NCBI RefSeq assembly: GCF_001902145.1
Contig: NZ_MRST01000024.1
Span: 485,648 to 549,647 of the forward strand
DNA from: Pseudomonas fluorescens
Lineage (GTDB): Bacteria; Pseudomonadota; Gammaproteobacteria; Pseudomonadales; Pseudomonadaceae
DNA length: 64,000 nt
Direction: 5' to 3'
The notes beneath the pieces were generated by a model that ran no database searches, was not told where the DNA came from, and saw nothing but the letters and a program-made list of their open reading frames with translations. Positions within the stretch are counted from its first letter, which is position 1. Each line of letters opens with the position of its first letter. Made by a program: the position numbers and the translations under genes. Shown here piece by piece: positions 47,701-58,260 of the stretch.

Positions 47701-48667
47701 GAGCATGCCCGATGCGGGCGATGGCGAGCATTACCTGTTATGGGTACAAGCGGCGGATAACCCCTTGCGGCTGACCAGCAGCGCAATCGTCGCAAAGCCT
47801 GATCTCAATGGCGTGTGGCGGCGCCGAGGCCTGGCGGGCGGGATGGCGCCGCAGGGTTCCGACGATGAGTTTGTCGACGCTTCGGAATCCATGCCGGTGA
47901 AACCCTATACCACGGCCGAACTCAGTTACATGCGCCGGGAAGTGCACTTTACGGCCAACCCTAATCCGGCCGGCAGTTACATCCGCGCCAACAACGGCAA
48001 GTACCCACTCAGGGATTACCAGGGCAGGCCGATCCGTATCCGAACCCTGGAGAGACAAGTGACCTTGGACTCCGGCACGCAATACACCTCTGCGCAGGTC
48101 AAACCCTACATCCAGTTTCAAGGGTATGAACAGGTCGGTGCACGCTATGAAGCGCAACTGCAACTGCGCACGTTCACGGCGCAGGATGTGAAAGTGCCTG
48201 GCGAAAAGGCATTGATCGGTCAGTCCATGGTGGTGGCCAACCGGCGTATCGCCAAAGGGGAGATCGTCGGTGTATACGGCGGTACCGTACTGCCGTCGGG
48301 GATCTTCGGCAAAGGCGGCCAGACTTACACCATGAAGGTGGGCAGCCAGATGGTTGCCGAGGGCAATAGTCTGGTGGAGGAGCCGATCCATTTGTCGGGG
48401 GACAATATCCTGTCGCGAATAAACACTCACTTTGAGTACGACGAAAACGGCAAGCCGCTACGCCAGGCGCCAGGTGGCTATAACGTCGAGGCAGCGGGGT
48501 TCGATGTCGAGGCCGACATGTGGCTGGGCGTGGGCCCAGCGGCGCAAATAAAGCGCAAGCCCTTCATCCTCAACACCGTTTTTGCAACGCAAGATATCGC
48601 CGCGGGCACCGAACTGCGAATGGACTACCAGTACACCGAGGGGATGATAAAAAAACTGTTCGCTTGA
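41720..48667 (+). CDS. Giant LRR / NEL-type E3 ubiquitin ligase protein with C-terminal SET-like domain
   Basis: 2315 residues, no signal peptide. In order: a dermonecrotic-toxin-like N-terminal region (about 1-430; DUF6543 from memory), a hydrophobic hairpin (about 443-473 and 494-514), a long helical middle, leucine-rich repeats in two blocks (about 1150-1290 and 1430-1600; for example LQVLDLSNNPLGVTPDFSGM and VRWLDLSNNQLRELPPALG), then a NEL-like ligase region (about 1660-1960) with CxD at Cys1744-Cys1745-Asp1746 in RAACCDRAALTF and LSKGLFRLEELEKIA, as in IpaH/SspH. The last 150 residues are SET-like: KGEIVGVYGG (Glu2181), SGDNILSRIN (2226-2235) and FATQDIAAGTELRMDYQY (2288-2305). It is probably a host- or competitor-directed effector; the secretion route is unknown. 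No strong Shine-Dalgarno. Confidence 0.85.
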   Translation: MPDATFTADLRGVHYDFLKQRVPGWFLDGTTQRQEELGQHEMDIPSWYLAATHQAKTTLAAQHTRFRETLNSIEEHLGQIDDILAFAEQPLKDALKKQFNLELDVRNVFFVRKYAYKGARDDFYGAFVFDQQNDPSLTHTYRGISLLEAALANFEADEEQPSPCNDCQLITRWNPDNPHIIATFAAVSAHAVAIKPHEFAKLCRSLDLGAQYQKHIKAVVEPDAAQEREALEQLLEQHQRQQLALSIEIARLQSNGVLSADAYQMLKQVVAGSGTPKLTGKPVTYAALRVLGTVLVGPLLIGPDRERSDRTERLVVYIPGDPQQPVKEYASSGEFMADLRMRLHSASYRRFFSRFVPVREQGGFFARFNRLYQPADNGNGGADYPLRTPLVRLPMADFLLSGDLWPRCRQAHISKILSDARAVAVPTEDEDRKARLERLESFFDAAVSVFNLAAFVVPGLGPIMLAVGASQMCYEVFEGIEAYGQGEPRQMWAHFASVALNVAFIATGAKVLPAVKWQSAVDHLKPVTMPSGKQMLWNPDLAPYASPVKPAPEAKANALGLYDHEGQQLLAFEDAHYQVKQDPLTGDYRIQHPTRSGAYTPQLEHNHNGVWSHELEEPLTWDEPTLLKRLGLAEQADPLRISGVDTDVLRQAAVHHEPLPLLLQDTLTRFELHQQLTRFVEQIKSSDPLMYAKAEPALQFDLLQRRGLLPDNMALKVIGPQGEVLWETLDAPASASQRVMVVTESAMAQGRLLQELLYTLQGVDPLLKEFPGSPEASLAVRAGTLRQYLGDAVDTLKGPLLEQRYQALNPTPDADVQRLLDTYPALPTLVAERVLQGATTDQLEAFRRTRRLPEALATQARWCAQETRVARAYEGLHLDTQTHFDSQRLALRTLETLPGWHRGSRIELRQYSAEGTVLDAIGSPDFPHKRTLVLLESGELQASMPGDFYNAIWEQLAPDERQRLGLNSANELKQAIQRSPLPREPLRTVLEENPLRKPDYDPMARLLGGAPGVRQLLRTAGNVLRSPAERVRRLFPTFSDEQVTAFIESLGEDVRGELASRELEYRTLKKTLKVWAQARGPRALGPYSEEWRVSEEIKRCWRRETGSQLKISLPRGSFYRVDLPPIKAGFSHVQELVLSNVKWGGHSSALFLENFTQLNSLSITGAEMTELPAVIGDMKQLTSLKLPANGLQLTEHSAGLVSDLNALQVLDLSNNPLGVTPDFSGMPHLRELNLYWTRIERWPSGLREQAGLQRLDLRQNRLQQVPHDNLAPPADQLETTVRINNVTLLEDNRFPPDYWQTFDTYWRDLTQTRPDLLQGALEGAFDSRNPRIEKVRYMYPEYSVQKARALIWSWGEGAEAQLNRRWQEHTVLLRQLNGWLFSGGGERQRYVRVGERANDAGSLRDRHQAWDRILRCWRQETPQQLTHDGEPFGLALDLSGLNLPSLPDLDADFSHVGSLKLSNMNLSTSPEGFLAGFRGVRWLDLSNNQLRELPPALGQMHGLSRLSLQNNRIHLTTESAAILSSRATLKALLLNSNPLGIAPDFSQMTDLRSLGMGACGIETWPTGLGEQPLLDAVFLRSNRISTLPDALIAPSDEQLEQTLRVTRVTDLGLNPLSADTRQRINDYGDRLTGAERAANRLVASVTSAVDGPVDLQGADAPFQRWSTGVPTQSLAQRRLQWATLRALPGSDGFFEVLRDLEIAPAGQEDLQRRIWEVIDGITQNSSESEQLRKEMFEWAGRAACCDRAALTFSNLEVLLMTHNAKALALDSTQGAALLKLSKGLFRLEELEKIALQDIDQRRAAINAREDLTPAQRESAFMAVEDVEVRMAYRHGLKDRLELPGQPQQARFTHFGNVTQAMLDAAYQRVLSLDNSAQELHAMLARDFWKDYVANKYRARFEAQNEPHHEQMEALQRDLEAGALPRVTYDTKVKALQAQFEIEEAQLIERLSRDEVAQALVPTASLEVLVENASPGLQLSQAQAIDFNGKRYFVASMPDAGDGEHYLLWVQAADNPLRLTSSAIVAKPDLNGVWRRRGLAGGMAPQGSDDEFVDASESMPVKPYTTAELSYMRREVHFTANPNPAGSYIRANNGKYPLRDYQGRPIRIRTLERQVTLDSGTQYTSAQVKPYIQFQGYEQVGARYEAQLQLRTFTAQDVKVPGEKALIGQSMVVANRRIAKGEIVGVYGGTVLPSGIFGKGGQTYTMKVGSQMVAEGNSLVEEPIHLSGDNILSRINTHFEYDENGKPLRQAPGGYNVEAAGFDVEADMWLGVGPAAQIKRKPFILNTVFATQDIAAGTELRMDYQYTEGMIKKLFA

Positions 48668-48717
48668 TCCTACCCGTATCGGTAACCGGTCCGTCGTCGT
48701 AAATAGCGGTATCACAT

Positions 48718-48745
48718 CTTGAAAGACCGCGTTTTGCCCCAATCT
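48718..48745 (+). promoter_or_regulatory. Sigma-32 heat-shock promoter for cbpA
   Basis: CTTGAAA (48718-48724), twelve bases, then CCCCAATCT (48737-48745), close to the CTTGAAA / CCCCATNT consensus. It lies 150 bases before the DnaJ-family start, inside the gap after the giant gene. Confidence 0.7.
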
Positions 48746-48897
48746 TGTGGGCATATCCAGGCGGTACGCAGCCATTGCATTGAACCTGTGTGCCGCCGCT
48801 TAACTTATGACGCGCCCTGACATCAAATCCCAGGCTGCCAGCCATGGCGTGCCGTGTGGCGGGCTGCGCGATATCGATAACGGATGGTGATGCCCCC

Positions 48898-49836
48898 ATG
48901 GATTTCAAAGACTACTACAAGATTCTCGGTGTCGAGCCGACGGCTGACGACAAGGAGATCAAGTCGGCTTATCGCAAGCTGGCGCGTAAATATCACCCGG
49001 ACGTCAGCAAGGAAAAGGATGCCGAAGCCAAGTTCAAGGATGCATCCGAGGCCTATGAAGCGCTGAAAAGTGCCGACAAGCGCGCCGAATACGATGAACT
49101 GCGCAAATACGGTCAGCATGGCCAGCCGTTCCAGGGGCCGCCGGGCTGGCAGAGCCGTGGCGGTTTTGGCGGTGGCCAGGACGCGGGCGACTTCTCGGAC
49201 TTTTTCAGTTCGATCTTCGGCTCGCGCGGCGATGCTTTCGGTGGCGGCCAGCGCCGTCCTACCGGGCGCAAGGGCCAGGATGTGGAGATGCAGCTCACGG
49301 TTTCCCTGGAGGAAACCCTGTCTACCGAGTCCAAGCAGATCAGCTTCCAGGTGCCACAGTACGATGCCTCCGGTCGGCATGTGAGCAATACCACCAAAAG
49401 CCTGAACGTGAAGATCCCGGCCGGTGTGGCCGATGGCGAGCGCATTCGCCTCAAGGCCCAGGGCGCGCCGGGCATCGGTGGCGGGGCTAATGGGGATTTG
49501 TACCTGATCATAAAGTTTGCGCCCCACCCCAGGTTCGAGGTGGACGGCGATAACCTGATCATCAACCTGCCGCTGGCACCCTGGGAGTTGGCGCTGGGCA
49601 CGGAAGTGGCCGTGCCGACCCTCACCGGCAAGATCAACCTCAAGGTGCCTGCCGGCAGCCAGAACGGCCAGCGCATGCGCGCCAAGGGCCATGGCTTGCT
49701 GAACAAGGCCGGGCAACGCGGCTATCTGTTCATCCAGCTCAAGGCCGTCATGCCCAAGGCGGCGGATGATGAGGTCAAGGCATTGTGGGAGGCCCTGGCG
49801 CAAAAGGCTGCGTTCAATCCGCGCGAACAGTTCTGA
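48898..49836 (+). CDS. cbpA: DnaJ-family co-chaperone CbpA
   Basis: 312 residues. N-terminal J domain (MDFKDYYKILGVEPTADDKE, HPD in ARKYHPDVSKE), Gly/Phe-rich linker (about 75-115; GGFGGGQDAGDFSDFFSSIF), and two C-terminal beta-barrel client-binding domains without the zinc finger, the CbpA type. It stimulates Hsp70 ATPase and can bind curved DNA. The frame is open from 48844; ATG 48898 is the family start. It sits between two giant effector-like genes and has its own heat-shock promoter. No cbpM-like gene follows. Confidence 0.95.
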   Translation: MDFKDYYKILGVEPTADDKEIKSAYRKLARKYHPDVSKEKDAEAKFKDASEAYEALKSADKRAEYDELRKYGQHGQPFQGPPGWQSRGGFGGGQDAGDFSDFFSSIFGSRGDAFGGGQRRPTGRKGQDVEMQLTVSLEETLSTESKQISFQVPQYDASGRHVSNTTKSLNVKIPAGVADGERIRLKAQGAPGIGGGANGDLYLIIKFAPHPRFEVDGDNLIINLPLAPWELALGTEVAVPTLTGKINLKVPAGSQNGQRMRAKGHGLLNKAGQRGYLFIQLKAVMPKAADDEVKALWEALAQKAAFNPREQF

Positions 49837-49873
49837 ACGGGTCATTGATTTAGTTAGCGCCAGCCGCAAAAAC

Positions 49874-49924
49874 GGCATGCCTAGGATGACAACCTCTTCC
49901 AAGAAAAGGTTGTCATCCCATGCC
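49874..49924 (+). promoter_or_regulatory. Long hairpin over the start of the second giant gene
   Basis: GGATGACAACCT (49884-49895) and AGGTTGTCATCC (49907-49918) form a perfect 12-bp stem; outer GGCATG (49874-49879) can also pair with CATGCC (49919-49924), which contains the ATG at 49920. The likely Shine-Dalgarno AAAAGG (49904-49909) overlaps the descending arm. Confidence 0.6.
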
Positions 49925-52900
49925 GGACTTTCAGGTCACCGACCCCGCCACCCCGCTTCCTGGTGAGCAGGGCCAGCATTACGAACTGATCAAACAGGCG
50001 ATCCCCGCTTGCCTGGTCAACAGTTCGCCCTCCCGTCGCAAGGCTCTCAAAGACACCTCGCCGGCCATTCCCCACTGGTATGACGCCGCTTCCCAAGCCC
50101 GGAAAGATCAGCTCAAGGTGCTGCTGGAGGCCCGTTGCCATTCGCTCAACGAACTGGAGAAAACTTTCAGTCAAATACGCTCGGAGGAAGCGTTTGCCCA
50201 ACCGCTGCTGGAAGCCAAACTGAAGGCTATCGGCCATGAGCTGGACGTTAATCAAACCTGGTTGCGCCTGTATGTACCGGTCGAAGATGCCTTTGGGGTA
50301 AAGACCGGTGGCTTCAAGGTCAAGACGTTCTCCCTGCTCCACGCCGCCCTTGGCAACTTCGAGCAACGGGAGGCTCGAGAGGGCTATTTCAACAGTGCTT
50401 CAGGTTTCATTACCCAACCGGATGTACGCGATCATTTCGAGCGCCACACCACGACCCTGGAGATTCATGCGTTCACTCAATTGTGCCGAGACCTGGACCT
50501 GGGCAAGCAATACCAGGCCCACCTGAGGGCGCAGTTGAAACCAGACGACGCCAAGTCCCAAGCCGAACTGCGCGAGCGTTATGTCCAGCACCAGAAAGCC
50601 GCCTTCAAGGCGGCGGCGTATCTGGCGTTGCTCAAGGGCGACATTGGCGACAGCGACCACACGCTGCTGATGCGGGTGGCGGCGGGGGAAAAACACATCC
50701 TCAGCGACGGCAAGCCTATCGGGTATCGCCGCCTGAGCCTGATGAACCTGTATTTGCACGATTGCCTGGTCATCGATGCTTGCGCCAAGCCTGGCTACAC
50801 CTGTTGGGTCATTGTTTATATTCCCGACGACCCCGAGCATCCCATCAAGCGCTATGAAACCTTCAGTGACTTCAGCAATGATTTGACCGAGCGCCTGAGC
50901 GCGAAAACCACCCAGGACGCCGACCGCTCCAAAGGCTGGAGGGCCACGCCGAACCAGCATTTTTTTTCCCGCTTCGTCGCTGACAAAGACCGTGCGTACT
51001 ACTACAAAAGGCTGACCGAACTGGTGCTGGACGCACCTCCCCAGCCGTTTGGCGCACAGGCGTTGCGATCGGAATGGGGACGGTTGCTGACTTCTCCTTC
51101 CTTTGCCACGCCTTCGACACTGGGCGAACCACAACCCTACGTGCGCGTGCATGCCACTGCCCCTGAATTCAACATTCGCGCCCACACCATGACCGACCTT
51201 TGGCAGGTCCCGGACCTGTGGACCTATCGCCTGGGCAGCCTGCGTACCCGCCTGTTCGAGAATGCCCGGCATCGTGCGGTGAGCACCGCCGATGTCGATG
51301 AGGCCTCGCGCTCACTGCGTGCTGCGCATTACATGAGCATTGGCCTGTTCGGCCTGAACCTGGTGGCCATGGCGGTGCCGCCGCTGGGCGTGATGATGGC
51401 CGTGGCGATGGCCGGGCAAATGCTTTACGAAGTCATCGAAGGTGTTATCGAGCTGAGCGAGGGCGACCGCGAGGCGGGTTGGGCGCACATCACGGATGTG
51501 GTGGAAAACCTGGCGACGCTGGCCGCACAGGCGGCCGTGTTTCATTTCACCGTTTCGCCATTGATCGAGCAGTTCAAGGCCGTCACCCTGCCCAGTGGCA
51601 AGATTCGGCTGTGGAAACCTGACTTGTCGGGCTATGAGCACACCGCTTCTCTACCTTCAGTGGCGGCGGATGAGCAGGGCTTGCACCGGCACAACGGCCA
51701 AACCGTGCTGACGTTGGAGGGTAAACGCTATGTCGTGCAACAAGACCCGCTGACCGAGCACTACCGCATCCTGCATCCAACCCGGCCCGAGGCTTATCAA
51801 CCGGTGCTCAAGGGCAATGGCAGTGGCCTCTGGAACCATGAATTGGAGCGCCCGCATACCTGGGAAGGCGCCGCGTTGATGCGGCGGTTGGGCCCTGTGA
51901 CGGACGGCTTCAGCGATGTCGAACTGGAGCAGGCGCGCAGCGTGGCGGCTGTGAGCGAGGATGTGCTGCGTCGGGTGCATGTAGAAGGCGAGCCCGTGCC
52001 GGCGATCCTGCTCGACACCCTGCGCCAGTTCAGGGCGTATCGCGATGCGGTGAACGTCGCCGAGGGCATTGGCCAGGGCTCGATCAGCAGCGAACTGTGC
52101 AGCTACGCCGCATCCCTGGTGGTGGAGTTGCCGGGGTGGCCGGCGAGCAAGGCGATCGAGGCGTTTGCAGGCAGCGAGTTGAGCGGGCCATCGATCAAGT
52201 ATGGCAATCGTCAGGCGACGGCGGCGGACACCGTGCAAATCCACCGCACCGACTTGATGAACGGCCAGTTGCCCCGGCGCATTATCGAAGCGTTCAGCGA
52301 ACCTCAGCGCGATGCTCTGGTGGGCAGCTACACCGCCCGTACCCCCGAGGCGCGGGCCAAGGCCCTGCAATTGAAACTGGAACGGCGGGCCGTCGAGGTG
52401 CGCGAACGCTTGATGAAGAGTATTTATGTCGAGCAGCAACCACCGTCCGACACGGCGATCATGCTGATCCAGCGCGACTTCAGCGGCGTGCCGACGATCC
52501 TGGCGCGCGAAGTGCTGGCAGACGCGACGCCTAGCGAGCGCGACACCCTGAACAGCGCCAAGCGCATCCCGCTGCGTCTGGCTCAAAAGGCGCGCCGGGC
52601 GCAGCAGCAAATGCGCCTGACCCACGCGTATGAGGGCTTGTACCTCGACGAGCTGGCCGGGCCGGACACCGAAACCCTGGCCCTCAACACGCTGGCGGCG
52701 CTTCCCGGCTGGTCGGACAATCTGCGCCTGGAAGTTCGCGAAGGCCGGTTTGAAGGCCCGCTGCGTGCCAGCTTTGGCCCCCCGGAGGCGAGCAGTCGCA
52801 AGGTGCTGGCGCGCATGGATGACGGGCGCTACCAAGCCTTTGATGAGCACGGCCAGCATCTGCATGGGCTCAATGGTTTCTACGGCGCCTTGCAGCACGC

Positions 52901-55086
52901 GTTGACCGATGCCCATCGCAACGCAATTGGCCTGCCCCATGTCGGCCAGGGTGAGCAATTGAAGGGGTTGATCCGCCAGCATGCATTAGGCCGGGCACCG
53001 TTGCGCAAAGTCTTGGGCATGTCGCCGGAGAAACTGCCGTTTTTTCGACCGCCGAGCGTGTTGCCGGGTGAGCGTCGCGGCTATCCATTGAGCGGGCGGG
53101 GCGGCACTGAATGGGAAAGGTTCACGCGTGAGCGCATCCGCAGCCTGTACCCGGAAATCACCCAGGACGAAATGCTCGCCCTGATCAACGAGCGCGGCGT
53201 GCTGGATCTGAGTTGGCTGCGTGCACTGGAGCAAGAATACAAAACCCTGCAATCCACCTTGCATCGATGGCTGAGCACACAACCCCAGGGCATGGAGGCG
53301 TTCAGTGAACAGCATCGCAAGATGCTCAGGGCCAGACGCAAGATTTATGCGGCGCTGGATGACGCCTGGAGAAGGATTGGCCCACGGCACTACGATCGAA
53401 GTGGGCGTCTGATGGGGCAGAAAATCGAATGGTTGGAAGATGACCTGGCGCAGCAGCTGCGAACCTTGCCCGCCCTGACTGCAAACTTTGACCATGTCAG
53501 CTACGTGGGGATCGTGGGCACCGCAGGTTCTGAACTGACGGATGCAGACGTGCAGCCATTGCTTGCGAACTTTCGCGGTCTGCGTCGGTTAGGGATCGAG
53601 GCCGCTCAACTGACCCGCCTGCCGTCAGCCATCGAACACATGCCACATTTGCAGCGGTTGCATTTGGGCGGCAACGATATTGTCCTGACACCTGAAGACG
53701 TCCTGCGCTTGAAAGATCGGGTGCATCTCAAGGAGTTATTCCTGGACATGAACCCACTCGGCTTGCCGCCCGATGTCGGTCGCATGGCCCGGCTACAGAC
53801 CTTGCTGCTTAACGACACAAGCCTGGAGGAGTGGCCCGCTAGCGTGTTTCGTGTGCCCCGGCCAGAAAATTTCATTCTGGATATGCGACAGAACCCGATA
53901 GCGCGGATTCCCGAGTTTGCACCGGGCTCCGATAACGCGCTGATTGTGGCGAAAACGCTGCTCAGCCGTGAAGAGCTGACGCCTGAACTGCTTGCTCAGT
54001 TCAAGCTTTACATCGAGGCCGCCGGCCGCGATCCGGATCGCCAATTGCCCAAGAGGGGGGCGCTCGACAGCGAGCAGTGGAAAACCGGTTACTCGGCGCG
54101 GGAATGGCCGTCCAGGCAAGTGTTATGGGACATGCTGGAAGCCTCGTTTGGCTCTGAGGGCTTTTTCAATCTTCTTCGTGCCGTCAGGCGTTCAGGGGAT
54201 GCAACAGCCGCTAGCGGTGTGTGGTTGCCGGAGCTGACTGCCAAGGTCTGGCGCATGCTCGAGGCGATGGGCGAAGACGCCGAGTTGCGCGAGCAGTTAT
54301 TCCTGATGGCCAGGGACCCCGCGGCCTGCGTGGATGCCGGGGCCCAGTTGTTCAACTCGATGGGCGTTGCCGTGCTGCATTGGTCGGCGTATATGCGCGA
54401 GGATGTGGCCTCCGTGCGCAGGGCTGTGTTCAACCTGGCCAGAGGCAAGTGGCGGCTCGATGAGCTGGGCCGCATCGCCCATGAGCGTGTGTCCCAATTG
54501 CAGGCCGACGGCGTCAGGTTTCCGGAATACGACGCGCAAGGCGCGCGCATCGATCATTACGATGCCCACGGCAATGTGATCGCCGATATCGACGAAGTCG
54601 AGATCTACCTGGCGTATACAGTGCCACTGGCAACCCGACTGGACCTGCCCTGGCAATCCAGGAGCATGATGTTCCGCGAGGATTATGTGACGGCGCCCAT
54701 GGTCGAGACGGCATTTAACCGCGTACAGCTGCTGGACCAAGGCGAGTTGCTGCGTGACAACCTGCTGGAACAACCGATGTGGACCGACTTTCTGCAGCGG
54801 GCTCATTCAGCTGACTACGCGCCGATAGCCGCAAAGTTCGATGCACTGATCGACTATCAGGCTGCGCAGGAACAATGGGCTGGCGCTGGCAATCTGCCCG
54901 AAAGGCACAGGCAAGCCTTGCGTCGAACCATCAGCCAGGCCGCACAGCGCCTGGGCCGGTCCGCCTCGGAAAGTGAACCGGGGCGGCTGATGCCCCAGCA
55001 GGACTATGACGACGCGTTTGGCCGCATCAATGCCGAGCTGATCACTTTGAACCAGAGGCTCACCGATCAGGCCATCAGCGAGCTCC

Positions 55087-56787
<1,701 letters not shown>

Positions 56788-56824
56788 GTGTGTGCCCTGA
56801 AGATGTGTGTTGAAGGTGAAATCG

Positions 56825-56892
56825 CTATCGCAGGCAAGCCAGCTCCCACAGGGGAATACATTCCAACTGTGGGAGCTGGCTTGCCTGCGATG
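56825..56892. repeat. REP doublet, type C, between ureB and ureC
   Basis: Inverted ATCGCAGGCAAGCCAGCTCC copies with a spacer of about 25 bases, in the 110-base ureB-ureC gap, therefore within the urease message. Confidence 0.9.
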
Positions 56893-56897
56893 AGGCC

Positions 56898-57203
56898 TTA
56901 AAGGTCGCCCATGACCCGCCCTGCAAACCCGAATACCCGCCTTGCCCCACTCAACTCCACCAACTCCACCTCCCGACGCTGTCCCGGCTCGAACCGTACC
57001 GCCGTGCCCGCCGGAATATTCAGGCGCATGCCCCGGCTGGCGGCGCGGTCGAATTCCAGCGCGTCATTGGTCTCGAAGAAGTGGTAATGCGAACCCACCT
57101 GGATCGGCCGGTCGCCGCTGTTGGCCACGCCGAGGGTGAGGGTGCGGCGGCCGACATTCAGTTCGATTTCGCCAGGCTGGATCTGAAATTCACCAGGAAT
57201 CAT
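56898..57203 (-). CDS. ureB: Urease beta subunit UreB
   Basis: 101 residues, the small structural subunit around the UreC active site. It starts MIPGEFQIQPGEIELNVGRR and carries the family segments QVGSHYHFFETNDALEFDR and RLNIPAGTAVRFEPGQ. ATG 57203 is used; the open frame reaches 57269. Its start overlaps the upstream GNAT stop by ATGA. Confidence 0.97.
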   Translation of the reverse strand: MIPGEFQIQPGEIELNVGRRTLTLGVANSGDRPIQVGSHYHFFETNDALEFDRAASRGMRLNIPAGTAVRFEPGQRREVELVELSGARRVFGFAGRVMGDL

Positions 57204-57733
57204 GCAGGCTGCCCCAGGGTCTTGAAATAGATGGCGGTCGGGCTGTAACGCCCGTCCGGGCTTTGGCAATAGTCGGGCAGCTCACCGATCTTGGTGTAGC
57301 GCAGCGACTGGTAAAAGGCCTCGGCGCCGGAGCCGGCCTCGGTGTCCAGGTACAGCAGGCCACGTTTGTGCTGGCGTGCAGCGAGTTCCAGGGTATTCAT
57401 CAATTGTTGGCCCAGGCCATGGCGACGAGCGCTGCTGTGCACCAGCAACTTTTGCACCTCGGCGCGGTTCAGGCCGTTGGCTTTCTGGCACAACGCCAAT
57501 TGCACGCTGGCGACCACCTGTTCGTCGCGCACCACCACCCACAGCAGCAGGCTGCCGTCCTCGACGCCGGCTTGCACGCCGGTCAGGTAGTCCAGGGCCT
57601 GGGCCTCATCGAAGTCGGCCATGAAGCCGACCGAAGCGCCATGCTGCACTGCGTCCAGCAACAGCTCGATCAAGCCCCGCCGGTAATGGGCAAAACTTTC
57701 AGTATTGACTCGACGCAGTTGTGCAGCGCTCAT
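57200..57733 (-). CDS. GNAT family N-acetyltransferase inside urease operon
   Basis: 177 residues. GNAT fold with the acetyl-CoA loop in LLVHSSARRHGLGQQLMNTL (Arg-Arg-His-Gly-Leu-Gly, the R/QxxGxG/A motif) and the C-terminal LLYLDTEAGSGAEAFYQSLR. ATG 57733 (MSAAQLRRVNTESF) follows AAGGAG. It lies between the other acetyltransferase (5-base gap) and ureB (4-base overlap), so it is cotranslated with urease. Substrate unknown; possibly a metabolite made from or competing for nitrogen. Confidence 0.88.
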   Translation of the reverse strand: MSAAQLRRVNTESFAHYRRGLIELLLDAVQHGASVGFMADFDEAQALDYLTGVQAGVEDGSLLLWVVVRDEQVVASVQLALCQKANGLNRAEVQKLLVHSSARRHGLGQQLMNTLELAARQHKRGLLYLDTEAGSGAEAFYQSLRYTKIGELPDYCQSPDGRYSPTAIYFKTLGQPA

Positions 57734-57738
57734 CAATG

Positions 57739-58251
57739 TCACTCCTTGGGCGGTTGTGCGCCCGGGTTCAAGGTCAGTTGCATAAAGGTCAGGTCGAGCC
57801 AGCGGCCAAACTTGATGCCCACTTGGGGCATTTGCCCGGTGGTGATGAAGCCCAGGCGTTCGTGCAGGTGGATCGAGGCCAGGTTGCCGCTTTCGATAGC
57901 GGCGACCATCACGTGTTTGCCACAGGTGCGAGCGCGCTCGATCAACGCCTCCATCAGGCGCGGGCCGAGGCCTTTGCCGCGTTGGTCGTTGCGCACGTAC
58001 ACCGAGTGCTCGACGCTGTAGCGGAAGCCTTCGAAGGGGCGCCAGTCGCCGAATGAGGCGTAGCCGGTGACTTCGTCGTTATCCACAGCCACCAGGATCG
58101 GATAGCCCTGGGCCTGGCGCGCACTGAACCAGGCCTGGCGGTTGGCCAGGTCCACCGGTTGCTCGTTCCAGATCGCCGTGGTGTTCAACACCGCGTCGTT
58201 GTAGATGGCGCGGATCGCCGGCAAGTCGTGTTCGGTTGCATCACGAATCAT
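57739..58251 (-). CDS. GNAT N-acetyltransferase, phosphinothricin / methionine-sulfoximine type
   Basis: 170 residues. The sequence pattern (MIRDATEHDLPAIRAIYNDA, SVYVRNDQRGKGLGPRLMEA, IESGNLASIHLHERLGF) is that of the Pat/MddA group, which acetylate methionine sulfoximine, methionine sulfone and phosphinothricin and so protect glutamine synthetase. In P. aeruginosa the corresponding gene PA4866 also lies between ureA and ureB (from memory). Nine bases separate it from ureA. Confidence 0.9.
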   Translation of the reverse strand: MIRDATEHDLPAIRAIYNDAVLNTTAIWNEQPVDLANRQAWFSARQAQGYPILVAVDNDEVTGYASFGDWRPFEGFRYSVEHSVYVRNDQRGKGLGPRLMEALIERARTCGKHVMVAAIESGNLASIHLHERLGFITTGQMPQVGIKFGRWLDLTFMQLTLNPGAQPPKE

Positions 58252-58260
58252 GGCTGCGCC

